Shown: positions 1 through 5,815, numbered from the stretch's first letter. The stretch: DNA of 6,867 bases from an uncultured Acidimicrobiaceae bacterium (GCA_937868025.1 CALMLJ010000386.1:1-6867); one strand, 5' to 3'. Notes: generated from the sequence alone by a model not told the origin. Translations and numbers: made by a program.

Positions 1-20
1 CGTGGGCATACTTGACCGAC

Positions 21-1589
21 ATGGACCCTTCCCCGTCCCTCCCGGCCGCCCCCCACCCCTCCACGGAGCCGGTCGAACCGACGGCGATGCGCATGCCGCC
101 ACGTCCACCCCACGTCATCGTGCTGTTCGGGGCGACGGGTGACCTGTCGAAGCGGAAACTCCTTCCCGGCCTCCTGCGCCTCAGCCAGGTGGGTCTCCTT
201 CCGCAGGTGCGGATCATCGGCACGTCGCTCGAGGAGATCGACGACGCCGGGTTCGTGGCCGTTGCCCGCAAGGCGTGTGGCGAGCATGTCCGTCAGACGA
301 TCTCACTCGACGACTGGGAGCTGTTCAGCAGCCAGCTCCGCTACGTGTCGTCGGCGGCCGGCCCGGAGGGACTGAAGGCCGCAGTTGCTGCGGCCGAGGA
401 GGAACTCGGCGGCGAACCGCGGCGCCTCCACTACCTCAGCATCCCGCCCAACGCCGCGAAGGCGGTCGTCCAGACACTGGGCGAGGCCGGCCTCGCGGAG
501 CGGGCCCGGATCATCATGGAGAAGCCGTTCGGCACCGACCTCGAGAGCGCCAAGTCGCTCAACGCTGTGGTGCAGGAGGTGTTCGACGAGCGGCAGGTCT
601 TCCGCATCGACCACTTCCTCGGCAAGGAGGCGGCCCAGAACATCCTTGCGTTTCGCTTCGCGAACGGCCTGTTCGAGCCCATCTGGAACCGGCAGCACAT
701 CGCCCACATCCAGATCGATGTTCCCGAAACCCTCGAGGTCGGGGCCCGCGCTGCGTTCTACGAAACGGCGGGCGCCTTCCGCGACATGGTCGTGACGCAC
801 CTCTTCCAGATCCTCGCCTTCGTCGCGATGGAACCTCCGACGGCGCTCGAACCCCGGGCCATCAACGAGGAGAAGAACAAGGTCTTCCGTTCGATGCTCC
901 CGATCGACGTCAACAACGTCGTCCGCGGCCAGTACGAGGGATACAAGAACTACAAGGGCGTCGCCGATGACTCCGACGCCGAGACCTTCGTGGCGCTCAA
1001 GTGCGAGATCGACAACTGGCGCTGGGCCGGCGTTCCCTTCTACCTGCGAACCGGCAAGGAGATGGCCGAGGGCGCCCGCATCGTGTCGATCGCGTTCCAC
1101 GAGCCGCCCAAGAGCATGTTCCCCGCCGAGTCCGGCGTGGGCAGCAAGGGCCCCGACCACCTGACGTTCGACCTGGCCGACTCCTCCAAGATGTCACTGT
1201 CGTTCTACGGCAAGCGGCCCGGACCCGGCATGGTGCTCGACAAGTTGAGCCTGCAGTTCGCGCTGAAGGAGACGGCGGACGAGGTGAACGTGCTCGAGGC
1301 CTACGAGCGTCTGATCCTCGACACGATGATGGGCGACCAGACGCTCTTCACGAGCGCCGAGGGCATCGAGCGGCTGTGGGAGGTGTCCCAGCCGCTGATC
1401 GAGAACCCCCCGCCGGTGCACGAGTACAAAGCCGGGGACGTGGGGGCCCGAGGCCATGAACGACCTCACGGTGCCGCACGGGTGGCGCCTGCCCTTCGCC
1501 CGGGCGTGGCGAGAGCGCGCCGGCGATCGCGCCTGACCGCCGCCCAGCGTTCAGCGCTCAGCGTCCAGCGCCGCGTCGACTGCCGCTGA
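21..1589 (+). CDS. zwf: Glucose-6-phosphate 1-dehydrogenase, frameshifted near the C-terminus
   Basis: Cytosolic enzyme oxidising glucose 6-phosphate to 6-phosphogluconolactone with NAD(P)+, the first step of the oxidative pentose phosphate pathway. Counting from ATG 21, the nucleotide-binding loop GATGDLSKRK is at residues 37-46, EKPFG at 167-171, the substrate-binding signature RIDHFLGKE at 195-203 (Phe where many relatives have Tyr), the likely catalytic His at 260 in RDMVVTHLFQ, and FYLRTGK at 340-346. The frame as written gives 522 aa, but its last 47 residues are Arg/Ala-rich and unlike the family. Removing one G from the run of five at 1442-1446 restores VGPEAMNDL, then HGWRLPFARAWRER, ending at TGA 1534-1536 (504 aa). 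That matches the usual G6PD ending and removes a 32-bp overlap with the convergent gene. The start is uncertain: TTG 12, ATG 21, ATG 87 and ATG 93 are all in frame before the conserved core, and none has a clear ribosome binding site. The function is secure; the 3' end is either a sequencing error or a real mutation. Confidence 0.93.
   Translation: MDPSPSLPAAPHPSTEPVEPTAMRMPPRPPHVIVLFGATGDLSKRKLLPGLLRLSQVGLLPQVRIIGTSLEEIDDAGFVAVARKACGEHVRQTISLDDWELFSSQLRYVSSAAGPEGLKAAVAAAEEELGGEPRRLHYLSIPPNAAKAVVQTLGEAGLAERARIIMEKPFGTDLESAKSLNAVVQEVFDERQVFRIDHFLGKEAAQNILAFRFANGLFEPIWNRQHIAHIQIDVPETLEVGARAAFYETAGAFRDMVVTHLFQILAFVAMEPPTALEPRAINEEKNKVFRSMLPIDVNNVVRGQYEGYKNYKGVADDSDAETFVALKCEIDNWRWAGVPFYLRTGKEMAEGARIVSIAFHEPPKSMFPAESGVGSKGPDHLTFDLADSSKMSLSFYGKRPGPGMVLDKLSLQFALKETADEVNVLEAYERLILDTMMGDQTLFTSAEGIERLWEVSQPLIENPPPVHEYKAGDVGARGHERPHGAARVAPALRPGVARARRRSRLTAAQRSALSVQRRVDCR
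1545..1572. repeat. Four tandem heptamers CAGCGYY
   Basis: Four adjacent 7-bp units read CAGCGTT, CAGCGCT, CAGCGTC and CAGCGCC and differ only at the two final pyrimidines. They sit at the tail-to-tail junction of zwf and the Septum_form gene, and the stop codon of the latter (1558-1560) lies inside them. A 7-bp unit shifts frame with each copy gained or lost, so copy-number change would alter the last residues of the minus-strand protein. No convincing terminator hairpin was seen here. It is probably a slippage product with no known role. Confidence 0.6.
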
Positions 1590-2274
1590 ACCTGGAACCG
1601 TCGTCGGAGGTGACGAGGCAGATCACGCTCGTCTTGCCGTCGACGCCATAGCGGATCGCGGCCGGCTGCAGACCGTCGACTCCCTCGTCGGTGCCGAGGT
1701 AGGCGGTGGTCTGACGGGCACACAAGTCGCCGAGCGACGGAACCTTGCCGGCGGCGATGACGCCGGTGACCTCTGCGTTGTGGGGATCGTCGCAGTCGAT
1801 GGGATCGGCGCGCTCGATCGTCCGCCCGACCGGGAGATCGAGGCAGTCACCCGCTGCCAACTCGTCGATCCGGCGGGTACCGGTCACCGCGAGCACCAGG
1901 GCGACGATCGCTCCGACCACCACGAGCGGGATGAGCATCCCGACGACCGCGGCGGGCCGTCGGAACACCGGACGCCCAGGATCGAGCGGCTCGGCCAAGG
2001 GCACGCCGACCGGCTCGGGCATGCGCTTCGCGTCGCGAAGGCCCTTGGCGTTCCGCCAGATCATCCGGGGGTTGACCACGAGCGCCACCGGTGCCCACCA
2101 GCCGGCCCACAGGCAGTGGGAGAGACCGGCGCGGTACTGGCACGTCGCGCACTGTCGGCAGGCATCTCCCTTCCAGAAGAGCTCGTCGCCCAACAGGATC
2201 CGGCCGCTGTACATGCTGGCGTAGATGTGGATCGCCGGAGCCCGCCCGCAGACCTCGCAGCTTGGCTCGGTCAA
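1558..2274 (-). CDS. Cys-rich membrane protein with C-terminal Septum_form domain
   Basis: Protein of 238 aa of unknown precise function. The N-terminus carries Cys pairs and clusters (C6 and C9 in CEVCG; C39, C42 and C45 in CRQCATC; C54) that look like a small zinc-ribbon or metal-binding module, followed by the hydrophobic stretch GWWAPVALVVNP near 58-69. Residues about 107-130 form one clear membrane span. After it, residues about 138-222 match the actinobacterial septum-formation family (Septum_form), with GDCLDLPVG, then IDCDDPHNAEVTGV. Four cysteines (144, 161, 185, 219) could form two disulfides if this part is outside the cell. The start is TTG at 2274-2272, overlapping by four bases (TTGA) the TGA of the glycosidase gene transcribed before it, which suggests translational coupling. 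A direct role in cell division is not shown by the sequence: the family name comes from one characterised member and the domain is widespread. The domain call is fairly sure and the function is open. Confidence 0.82.
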   Translation of the reverse strand: MTEPSCEVCGRAPAIHIYASMYSGRILLGDELFWKGDACRQCATCQYRAGLSHCLWAGWWAPVALVVNPRMIWRNAKGLRDAKRMPEPVGVPLAEPLDPGRPVFRRPAAVVGMLIPLVVVGAIVALVLAVTGTRRIDELAAGDCLDLPVGRTIERADPIDCDDPHNAEVTGVIAAGKVPSLGDLCARQTTAYLGTDEGVDGLQPAAIRYGVDGKTSVICLVTSDDGSRFSGSRRGAGR

Positions 2275-3764
2275 CGGCGCGTCACCTTCACCACGACGTC
2301 GGACCCGCTCGCGTCGGCGACGACCGTGAGCCGACCGCTCTGCGGCGCGGACGTCACGGTGCCGTGTTCGACCACCACGTCATAGCCCGCGGGGTACGCC
2401 CGCGCCGGAACGACGATGCTCGTCGGCGCCTCGATCGCCGGATCGGGTGTGTAGCGGTACTGGAACGCACCGGTGACCGGGTCGAAGGAGAGGGCGCGTG
2501 GGGTCCCCGCCGTCGCCTGCGGATACGCACGCACGATCTGGGTCTCGACCTCGTCGGGGAGGTCCGAGTCGAGACCCGTGATTCCGGCGGGCTGGTGCCA
2601 GTACATCCACGACACGAACTGCTCGTCGGCGAACCGGGTGACGAGCGTGGCATCGAGGGGGTTGCGCGAGGCACCGAACTCATTGAGCAGCCGCGGTCCG
2701 TCGAGTGCTGCGGCCATCGCGGCGCCGTTGTCGAAGCCGCTCGCGAATCGTTGACGGCAGAAGATCGCAGTGGCGGGCGGCGCTTCCTCGACCTTGCCGC
2801 CATCGGTGTCGTGGCAGTACAGGTGCCAGGCCAGACCCACCTGGGCACCGTCGGAGGTGGCGGGCACCGGACGGGACGGGAGTCCGCCGGGGGCCACGTA
2901 GCCGGTGGGAGCGAACGGCTCCTGCCAGATGGGCATCTCGGGGGCGACGGCGCGGATGGCCGTGACCATCTCGGCGTATCGGTCGGCCAGCTGACCCTCG
3001 ACGTCGCCGCAGCCCTCGAGGATGCAGCGCAGGAACGCGGATCCGGAGAACGGCTCGTTGAGCAGCTCGATACCGATGACGTGGTCGCGGTCCGCGACAC
3101 GTGCGGCGAGCGCGGCCGCGGCATCTCCCAACCACGCGACGACACTGCGCCCCTCGACGAACGGTTCGGCCGCCAAGAACGCGTCCCACTGTCGCAGCGA
3201 GCGCGGGCTGACATACGCGGCGGCCCACCCGATGAAGGACAGGAGCTCGGGCGGATCGGCGGAGAGCGCGAGCGCGTCGGGCGGCGTCGCCCACTCCGGC
3301 ATGAGGTGGAACACGTCCTGATGGAAGTCGAGCTGCACCCAGAGCCCGTCCGCGGCGAGGGCGTCGGCGACCTCGACGACGGTGTCGAGGTAGGCCTCGT
3401 CGATGTCGCCCGGGGTCGGCATGAGCGCCGCGTAGCTCACCCCGAGGCGAACGGCGTTGAGTCCGCTGCCGACCAGGTAGGCCCGTTCGGCGGGGCCGAG
3501 ACCACCGGCCTCCAAGGTGGAGATGAACGGCGCCGACTTGGCCACCGAGTTGATCCCGTGGAGCAGCACCACCCGCCCGGTGGCGTCGACGAGGTCAGCG
3601 CCGCGCATGCGCAGCGGGCCGACCGTGTCAGGCGGGACCGTCGTCACGACGGCCGGGCCGCCGCCCCCCGGGAACGACGTGAGCGGTACCTCCGGCGCGC
3701 ACCCTGCGGCGAGCACCGCTGCCGTGACGACCCCTGCGAGCATTGAAATCCGACGTCTCCCCAT
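2271..3764 (-). CDS. Secreted GH5 glycosidase, endoglycoceramidase-like, probable lipoprotein
   Basis: Protein of 497 aa related to endoglycosylceramidases (glycoside hydrolase family 5), retaining enzymes that cut the bond between the glycan and ceramide of glycosphingolipids. Residues 1-22 are an export signal, with MGRRR, a hydrophobic core and LAAGC ending at Cys22, which fits a lipoprotein (Ala rather than Leu at -3). A short Pro/Gly/Thr-rich linker follows to about 48. The (beta/alpha)8 domain holds HGIN at 69-72, LDFHQDVF at 145-152 (a hallmark of this GH5 branch), IELLNEPF at 232-239 with the predicted acid/base Glu237, WHLYCHD at 313-319, and LLNEFG at 359-364 with the predicted nucleophile Glu362. 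A beta-rich C-terminal domain runs from about 415, as in known endoglycoceramidases. ATG 3764 is preceded by an AGGGTGGAG-like ribosome binding site. Upstream in-frame codons reach 4271 but would cover the opposite-strand gene and bury the signal peptide. The substrate is unproven: bacterial relatives may act on other glycolipids or beta-glucosides. Confidence 0.87.
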   Translation of the reverse strand: MGRRRISMLAGVVTAAVLAAGCAPEVPLTSFPGGGGPAVVTTVPPDTVGPLRMRGADLVDATGRVVLLHGINSVAKSAPFISTLEAGGLGPAERAYLVGSGLNAVRLGVSYAALMPTPGDIDEAYLDTVVEVADALAADGLWVQLDFHQDVFHLMPEWATPPDALALSADPPELLSFIGWAAAYVSPRSLRQWDAFLAAEPFVEGRSVVAWLGDAAAALAARVADRDHVIGIELLNEPFSGSAFLRCILEGCGDVEGQLADRYAEMVTAIRAVAPEMPIWQEPFAPTGYVAPGGLPSRPVPATSDGAQVGLAWHLYCHDTDGGKVEEAPPATAIFCRQRFASGFDNGAAMAAALDGPRLLNEFGASRNPLDATLVTRFADEQFVSWMYWHQPAGITGLDSDLPDEVETQIVRAYPQATAGTPRALSFDPVTGAFQYRYTPDPAIEAPTSIVVPARAYPAGYDVVVEHGTVTSAPQSGRLTVVADASGSDVVVKVTRR

Positions 3765-3839
3765 GGCTCCACCCTCTAGCTTCGATGCGGCTGCCGTCAA
3801 CTGGATCGGTGGCCACATCGGATCAAGGAACTCCACGTC
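3765..3839. promoter_or_regulatory. Divergent intergenic region, glycosidase / DUF6204-like gene
   Basis: The 75-bp gap between two divergent starts must hold control elements for both genes if each has its own promoter. A ribosome binding site AAGGAA lies at 3825-3830, nine bases before ATG 3840. On the other strand a purine-rich AGGGTGGAG precedes ATG 3764. I could not identify -35/-10 pairs with confidence. Confidence 0.45.
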
Positions 3840-4181
3840 ATGGGACTGCACATCTTCCGGGTCGTCGTGCGGGGCGAGTTCTCGGACCTCTCGTCGGAGG
3901 TGCGCGACGAACTGATTGCCCGTGCCGACGCCCACGACATCTTCGTGTCGTCGTACACGCGGGAGGGGACCTTCACCTACGAACCCCGCCTCCACGCCTT
4001 CTCGTTCCGTTTCGAGGTCCGTGAACATGCCGACGACGACCGGTCGGCGGCCGAGTGCGAGGCGGCTGCGTCGGAGACCGCCCTGGCGCTTGCCACCGAG
4101 TACCTCGACCACCGAGGCATCACGTCCAAGCGACTTCGTGCGAACGCCGTCGACATGGCTGACATGTGGCGGGAACGGTGA
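3840..4181 (+). CDS. Small DUF6204-like protein
   Basis: Soluble 113-aa protein with no signal peptide or membrane span. The N-terminal half reads as alternating strand and helix: HIFRVVVRGEFSDL (4-17), then a charged helix, then SSYTREGTFTYEPRLHAFSFRFEV (37-60), then an acidic Ala-rich helix at 65-90, ending LRANAVDMADMW. The opening V(V)RG-F--L with the later EGT-TY----FSFR pattern is how I remember the actinobacterial family DUF6204, which has no known function. The assignment rests on that recollection. ATG 3840 has a good ribosome binding site (AAGGAA, nine-base gap). The gene is divergent from the glycosidase and separated by 214 bp from the next gene, so it is probably transcribed alone. 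No catalytic motif is visible. Confidence 0.78.
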   Translation: MGLHIFRVVVRGEFSDLSSEVRDELIARADAHDIFVSSYTREGTFTYEPRLHAFSFRFEVREHADDDRSAAECEAAASETALALATEYLDHRGITSKRLRANAVDMADMWRER

Positions 4182-4196
4182 CATGGGGTGACATGT
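4177..4196. repeat. Tandem decamer GGTGACATGG / GGTGACATGT over a stop codon
   Basis: Two adjacent 10-bp copies differ at the last base. The TGA stop of the DUF6204-like gene (4179-4181) lies in the first copy. The core GACATG also occurs at 4152-4157 and 4161-4166 inside the gene, giving four copies within 44 bp. It could be a protein-binding site for the downstream gene or plain duplication. Confidence 0.45.
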
Positions 4197-4225
4197 GACC
4201 GAAACTCCGCGACCATTGCCCAACC

Positions 4226-4239
4226 GGGCCATTCGGCCC
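4226..4239. terminator. Weak hairpin GGGCC-ATTC-GGCCC
   Basis: A perfect 5-bp G+C stem with a four-base loop lies 45 bp after the stop of the DUF6204-like gene. There is no T-run, so it is at best a weak or factor-assisted terminator. It could also be an inverted repeat bound by a regulator of the next gene. Confidence 0.25.
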
Positions 4240-4395
4240 ACTAGCCTGGCTGCTTCACGAGGCGCCGACACGTTCGAACGCGTCGTGGAGCACCGTCGGC
4301 AGGCATTTCAGTGTGTTTCAGGGTAAAAGAACCCTCCTTGCACTGTTCTGGATGATTTGTCACGCTCTAGTGCACTCAGTTACCGGGAGATCCAC
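4240..4395 (+). promoter_or_regulatory. Leader and promoter region of the LAVTG surface-protein gene
   Basis: This non-coding stretch is locally richer in A+T than its neighbours, as expected of a promoter. It holds a perfect palindrome CGTTCGAACG at 4271-4280, two TTTCAG copies at 4306-4311 and 4316-4321 spaced by one helical turn (10 bp start to start), and a small inverted repeat AGGGT/ACCCT at 4320-4335. TTGCAC at 4338-4343 resembles a -35 box, but no good -10 follows at the ideal distance. The purine-rich GGGAGA at 4385-4390 is the ribosome binding site, five bases before GTG 4396. Which of these elements are functional is not known. Confidence 0.4.
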
Positions 4396-5229
4396 GTGAA
4401 GCAGAACCACACCCCCTCGAGCCGTCGCACCGTCGGCACCAGCCGACTTGCCGTCGGCGTGAGTGCCGTCGCCGCTGGTCTCGCGCTCCTTCTCACGCCG
4501 TTGGGCGCGAGCGGGCAGACGACCGACGACGTGACCGCTCAGACGCTGGGCAACGTGATCACCGTCACCCAGACCCCGTCGGGCGTCGGCGGCAACTGCG
4601 TTCCCGCCTCCGTTGCGATCCTGAACGGCACCGTGGTCGTACAGCCCTTCTCCGACGCCACGACGTTCCAGCTCAACGTGCGCGCCACCGCTCCCCTGTG
4701 CGAGCCGCTCACGGCCAAGGCCGTCGTGTACACCATGCCGTCCAACGGCGACACGTTCCCTCAGCAGCTGAACGAGACGAAGGACATCAGCATCCAGGAG
4801 GCCGGTGACACGCTCATCGTCTTCAAGAAGGAATGCGACCGGGTCCAGTACGACCTCGTGACCGGTGCACCGCCGGCCGTCCTCAACACCGGCTTCGACC
4901 ATCAGCTCCTGTTCCCGGCCAACCTCGAGACGGCCTTCCAGCACGTCGGCAACGCACCCGACTGCGTGGCTGCGAGCACCACGGCTGCCCCGACCACGAC
5001 CGCTGCCCCGACGACGACCGCCGTGGTCCTCGGCACCACGACGATCGTCGCCCCGACGACGATCCCCCGCCAGGTGCTCGCTGCGACCACGGTGCCCGCC
5101 TCGTCCAACAACAACGCCGGCCTCGCCGTCACGGGCACGACCACCTCGGGCCCGATCGCCCTCATGGGTGGCGGTCTCGTGTTCATCGGTCTGTCGTTCA
5201 TGCTGGCCGCACGTCGCCGCAACGCCTGA
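4396..5229 (+). CDS. Secreted, sortase-anchored surface protein (LAVTG)
   Basis: Protein of 277 aa from GTG 4396, chosen because GGGAGA lies five bases upstream and the signal peptide then starts normally. The in-frame TTG at 4357 would add 13 residues and has no clear site. The N-terminus (basic to residue 17, hydrophobic about 18-36, LGASG before Gln41) is a Sec-type signal peptide. The mature domain, about 41-190, carries four cysteines (68, 102, 147, 190), which could form two disulfides, and has no family I recognise. Residues about 193-235 are a Thr/Ala/Pro-rich stalk, possibly glycosylated. The end is a classical cell-wall sorting signal: LAVTG at 243-247, a hydrophobic segment at about 253-271, and ARRRNA. 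LAxTG rather than LPxTG is the motif of class E sortases common in high-GC actinobacteria. No sortase gene lies in the window. The surface location is well supported; the role is unknown. Confidence 0.85.
   Translation: MKQNHTPSSRRTVGTSRLAVGVSAVAAGLALLLTPLGASGQTTDDVTAQTLGNVITVTQTPSGVGGNCVPASVAILNGTVVVQPFSDATTFQLNVRATAPLCEPLTAKAVVYTMPSNGDTFPQQLNETKDISIQEAGDTLIVFKKECDRVQYDLVTGAPPAVLNTGFDHQLLFPANLETAFQHVGNAPDCVAASTTAAPTTTAAPTTTAVVLGTTTIVAPTTIPRQVLAATTVPASSNNNAGLAVTGTTTSGPIALMGGGLVFIGLSFMLAARRRNA
4984..5019 (+). repeat. Two 18-bp tandem copies encoding AAPTTT
   Basis: Two adjacent in-frame 18-bp units encode Ala-Ala-Pro-Thr-Thr-Thr twice in the stalk of the surface protein (residues 197-208). 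They differ at one third-codon position. Related but diverged Thr/Pro-rich sequence continues downstream. In-frame expansion or contraction would change stalk length without breaking the protein. Confidence 0.65.
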
Positions 5230-5250
5230 TCCGATTCGAATTCTCCGAAC

Positions 5251-5278
5251 CGAGGTGCACGCTCCGGCGTGCACCTCG
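5251..5278. terminator. 12-bp perfect hairpin with TCCG loop between convergent genes
   Basis: CGAGGTGCACGC at 5251-5262 pairs perfectly with GCGTGCACCTCG at 5267-5278 around the loop TCCG, giving a C(UCCG)G tetraloop of the very stable UNCG type in plus-strand RNA. It starts 21 bp after the stop of the surface-protein gene and ends 26 bp before the end of the convergent ATPase gene. That position is where a shared, bidirectional terminator would be expected. No strong T-run follows on either side, which is common for high-GC actinobacterial terminators. Confidence 0.75.
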
Positions 5279-5304
5279 TTCGCGTTGCGGTGACGTTCGA
5301 GGGC

Positions 5305-5670
5305 TCAGGCGGGCGGACGCAGCTCGAACCAGACGCGCTTGCCCCACACCTCGGGGATGACACCCCATCGAGCAACCATCTGCTCGACGATCGACAGGCC
5401 TCGTCCCGTGACGGCGCGAGGGCTGTGCTGGCGAGGTGTCGGGAGGTCGACGCAGTGGTCCGCGATCTCGACGCGAAGCAGGTCACGGGCCCGGATCACC
5501 CGGACCGTGAACGCGCTGCCTGCGTGGAGCACCGCATTGGTCGCGAGCTCGGACACCACGAGACGGAGCACGTCTGCCGTGCGAGCGTCGGCACCCGATG
5601 CAGCGACAGCGAATGAACGGGCGCGGCTGACACTCGAGGCGACCCCCTCGAACTCCCGCTCCTCGATCAC
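5305..5670 (-). CDS. RsbW/SpoIIAB-like ATP-binding protein (HATPase_c_2)
   Basis: Soluble 121-aa GHKL-fold protein, about the size of the single-domain anti-sigma kinases RsbW and SpoIIAB. The N box is VSELATNAVLHA at 39-50 (Glu41, Asn45). The G1-like segment is VEIADHCVDLP at 67-77 with Asp71, and the G2 box is GRGLSIVE at 89-96. The closing VWFELRPP at 113-120 is typical of the actinobacterial branch. In well-studied relatives such proteins bind and hold a sigma factor, and phosphorylate an anti-anti-sigma protein. Here neither partner is adjacent, so its target is unknown; many actinobacterial copies are orphans of this kind. GTG 5670-5668 is the most upstream start possible, because a stop lies two codons before it at 5676-5674. 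No clear ribosome binding site is visible, so leaderless translation is possible. It is convergent with the surface-protein gene and divergent from ku. Confidence 0.86.
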   Translation of the reverse strand: MIEEREFEGVASSVSRARSFAVAASGADARTADVLRLVVSELATNAVLHAGSAFTVRVIRARDLLRVEIADHCVDLPTPRQHSPRAVTGRGLSIVEQMVARWGVIPEVWGKRVWFELRPPA

Positions 5671-5678
5671 TGATCACT
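5665..5678. repeat. Tandem heptamer GATCACT x2 at the ATPase start
   Basis: Two perfect 7-bp copies (AGTGATC on the minus strand) are adjacent, and the GTG start codon of the ATPase gene lies within the pair. The second copy gives another GTG in a different frame. A gain or loss of one copy would move the start region. Confidence 0.45.
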
Positions 5679-5815
5679 CACGACCGGCTCGAACACTGCT
5701 CGTCAGGGTACCGGGATGCTGTGGGAATCGAACCGAGCAACAACGGCGATGACCTCGTATCGTGGCAGCAGACAGCGATGGGTGTGCCGTCGGGGTGTGG
5801 GAGGAGTGTGCAGCG
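5679..5815. promoter_or_regulatory. Divergent intergenic region, ATPase gene / ku
   Basis: This stretch should carry promoters for both divergent genes. The ku ribosome binding site is clear: GGGAGGAG at 5799-5806, nine bases before ATG 5816. A TATCGT hexamer at 5759-5764 fits a relaxed actinobacterial -10 but lacks a good -35. In-frame codons run back to GTG 5762, but the ribosome binding site and family alignment favour 5816. Confidence 0.4.

Noticed and set aside
1..15. C-terminus of an upstream gene (RGHT then TGA 13-15) overlapping a TTG start of zwf
   Set aside because: Four codons are too few to support a gene. It is only compatible with a tightly packed upstream neighbour.
303..1160. 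A 285-codon minus-strand open frame inside zwf
   Set aside because: It is opposite the conserved G6PD core, rich in Val/Glu/Asp/Leu, and has no domain signature.
2091..3746. A 551-codon plus-strand open frame opposite the glycosidase and Septum_form genes
   Set aside because: It lies antisense to two genes with clear family motifs, is dominated by Arg/Gly/Asp with no recognisable domain, and is the kind of long antisense frame expected at this G+C content.
3765..4271. N-terminal extension of the glycosidase up to 4271
   Set aside because: The extension would run opposite the whole DUF6204-like gene and bury a complete signal peptide and lipobox. ATG 3764 has its own ribosome binding site.
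4360..5274. A 304-codon minus-strand open frame opposite the surface-protein gene
   Set aside because: The plus strand has a signal peptide, ribosome binding site, sorting signal and terminator. The opposite frame is low-complexity Gly/Arg.
5690..5705. Possible LexA/SOS box TCGAACACTGCTCG before ku
   Set aside because: Only the left half matches the actinobacterial TCGAAC-N4-GTTCGA consensus; the right half does not.
5703..5728. SigB/SigF-like -10 (GGGAAT) before ku, suggested by the nearby RsbW-like gene
   Set aside because: No GTTT-type -35 lies at the required distance.
5721..5740. tRNA T-arm-like string (GGTTCGATTCC on the minus strand)
   Set aside because: The flanking bases do not form the five-pair T stem, and no acceptor, D or anticodon arms can be built around it.
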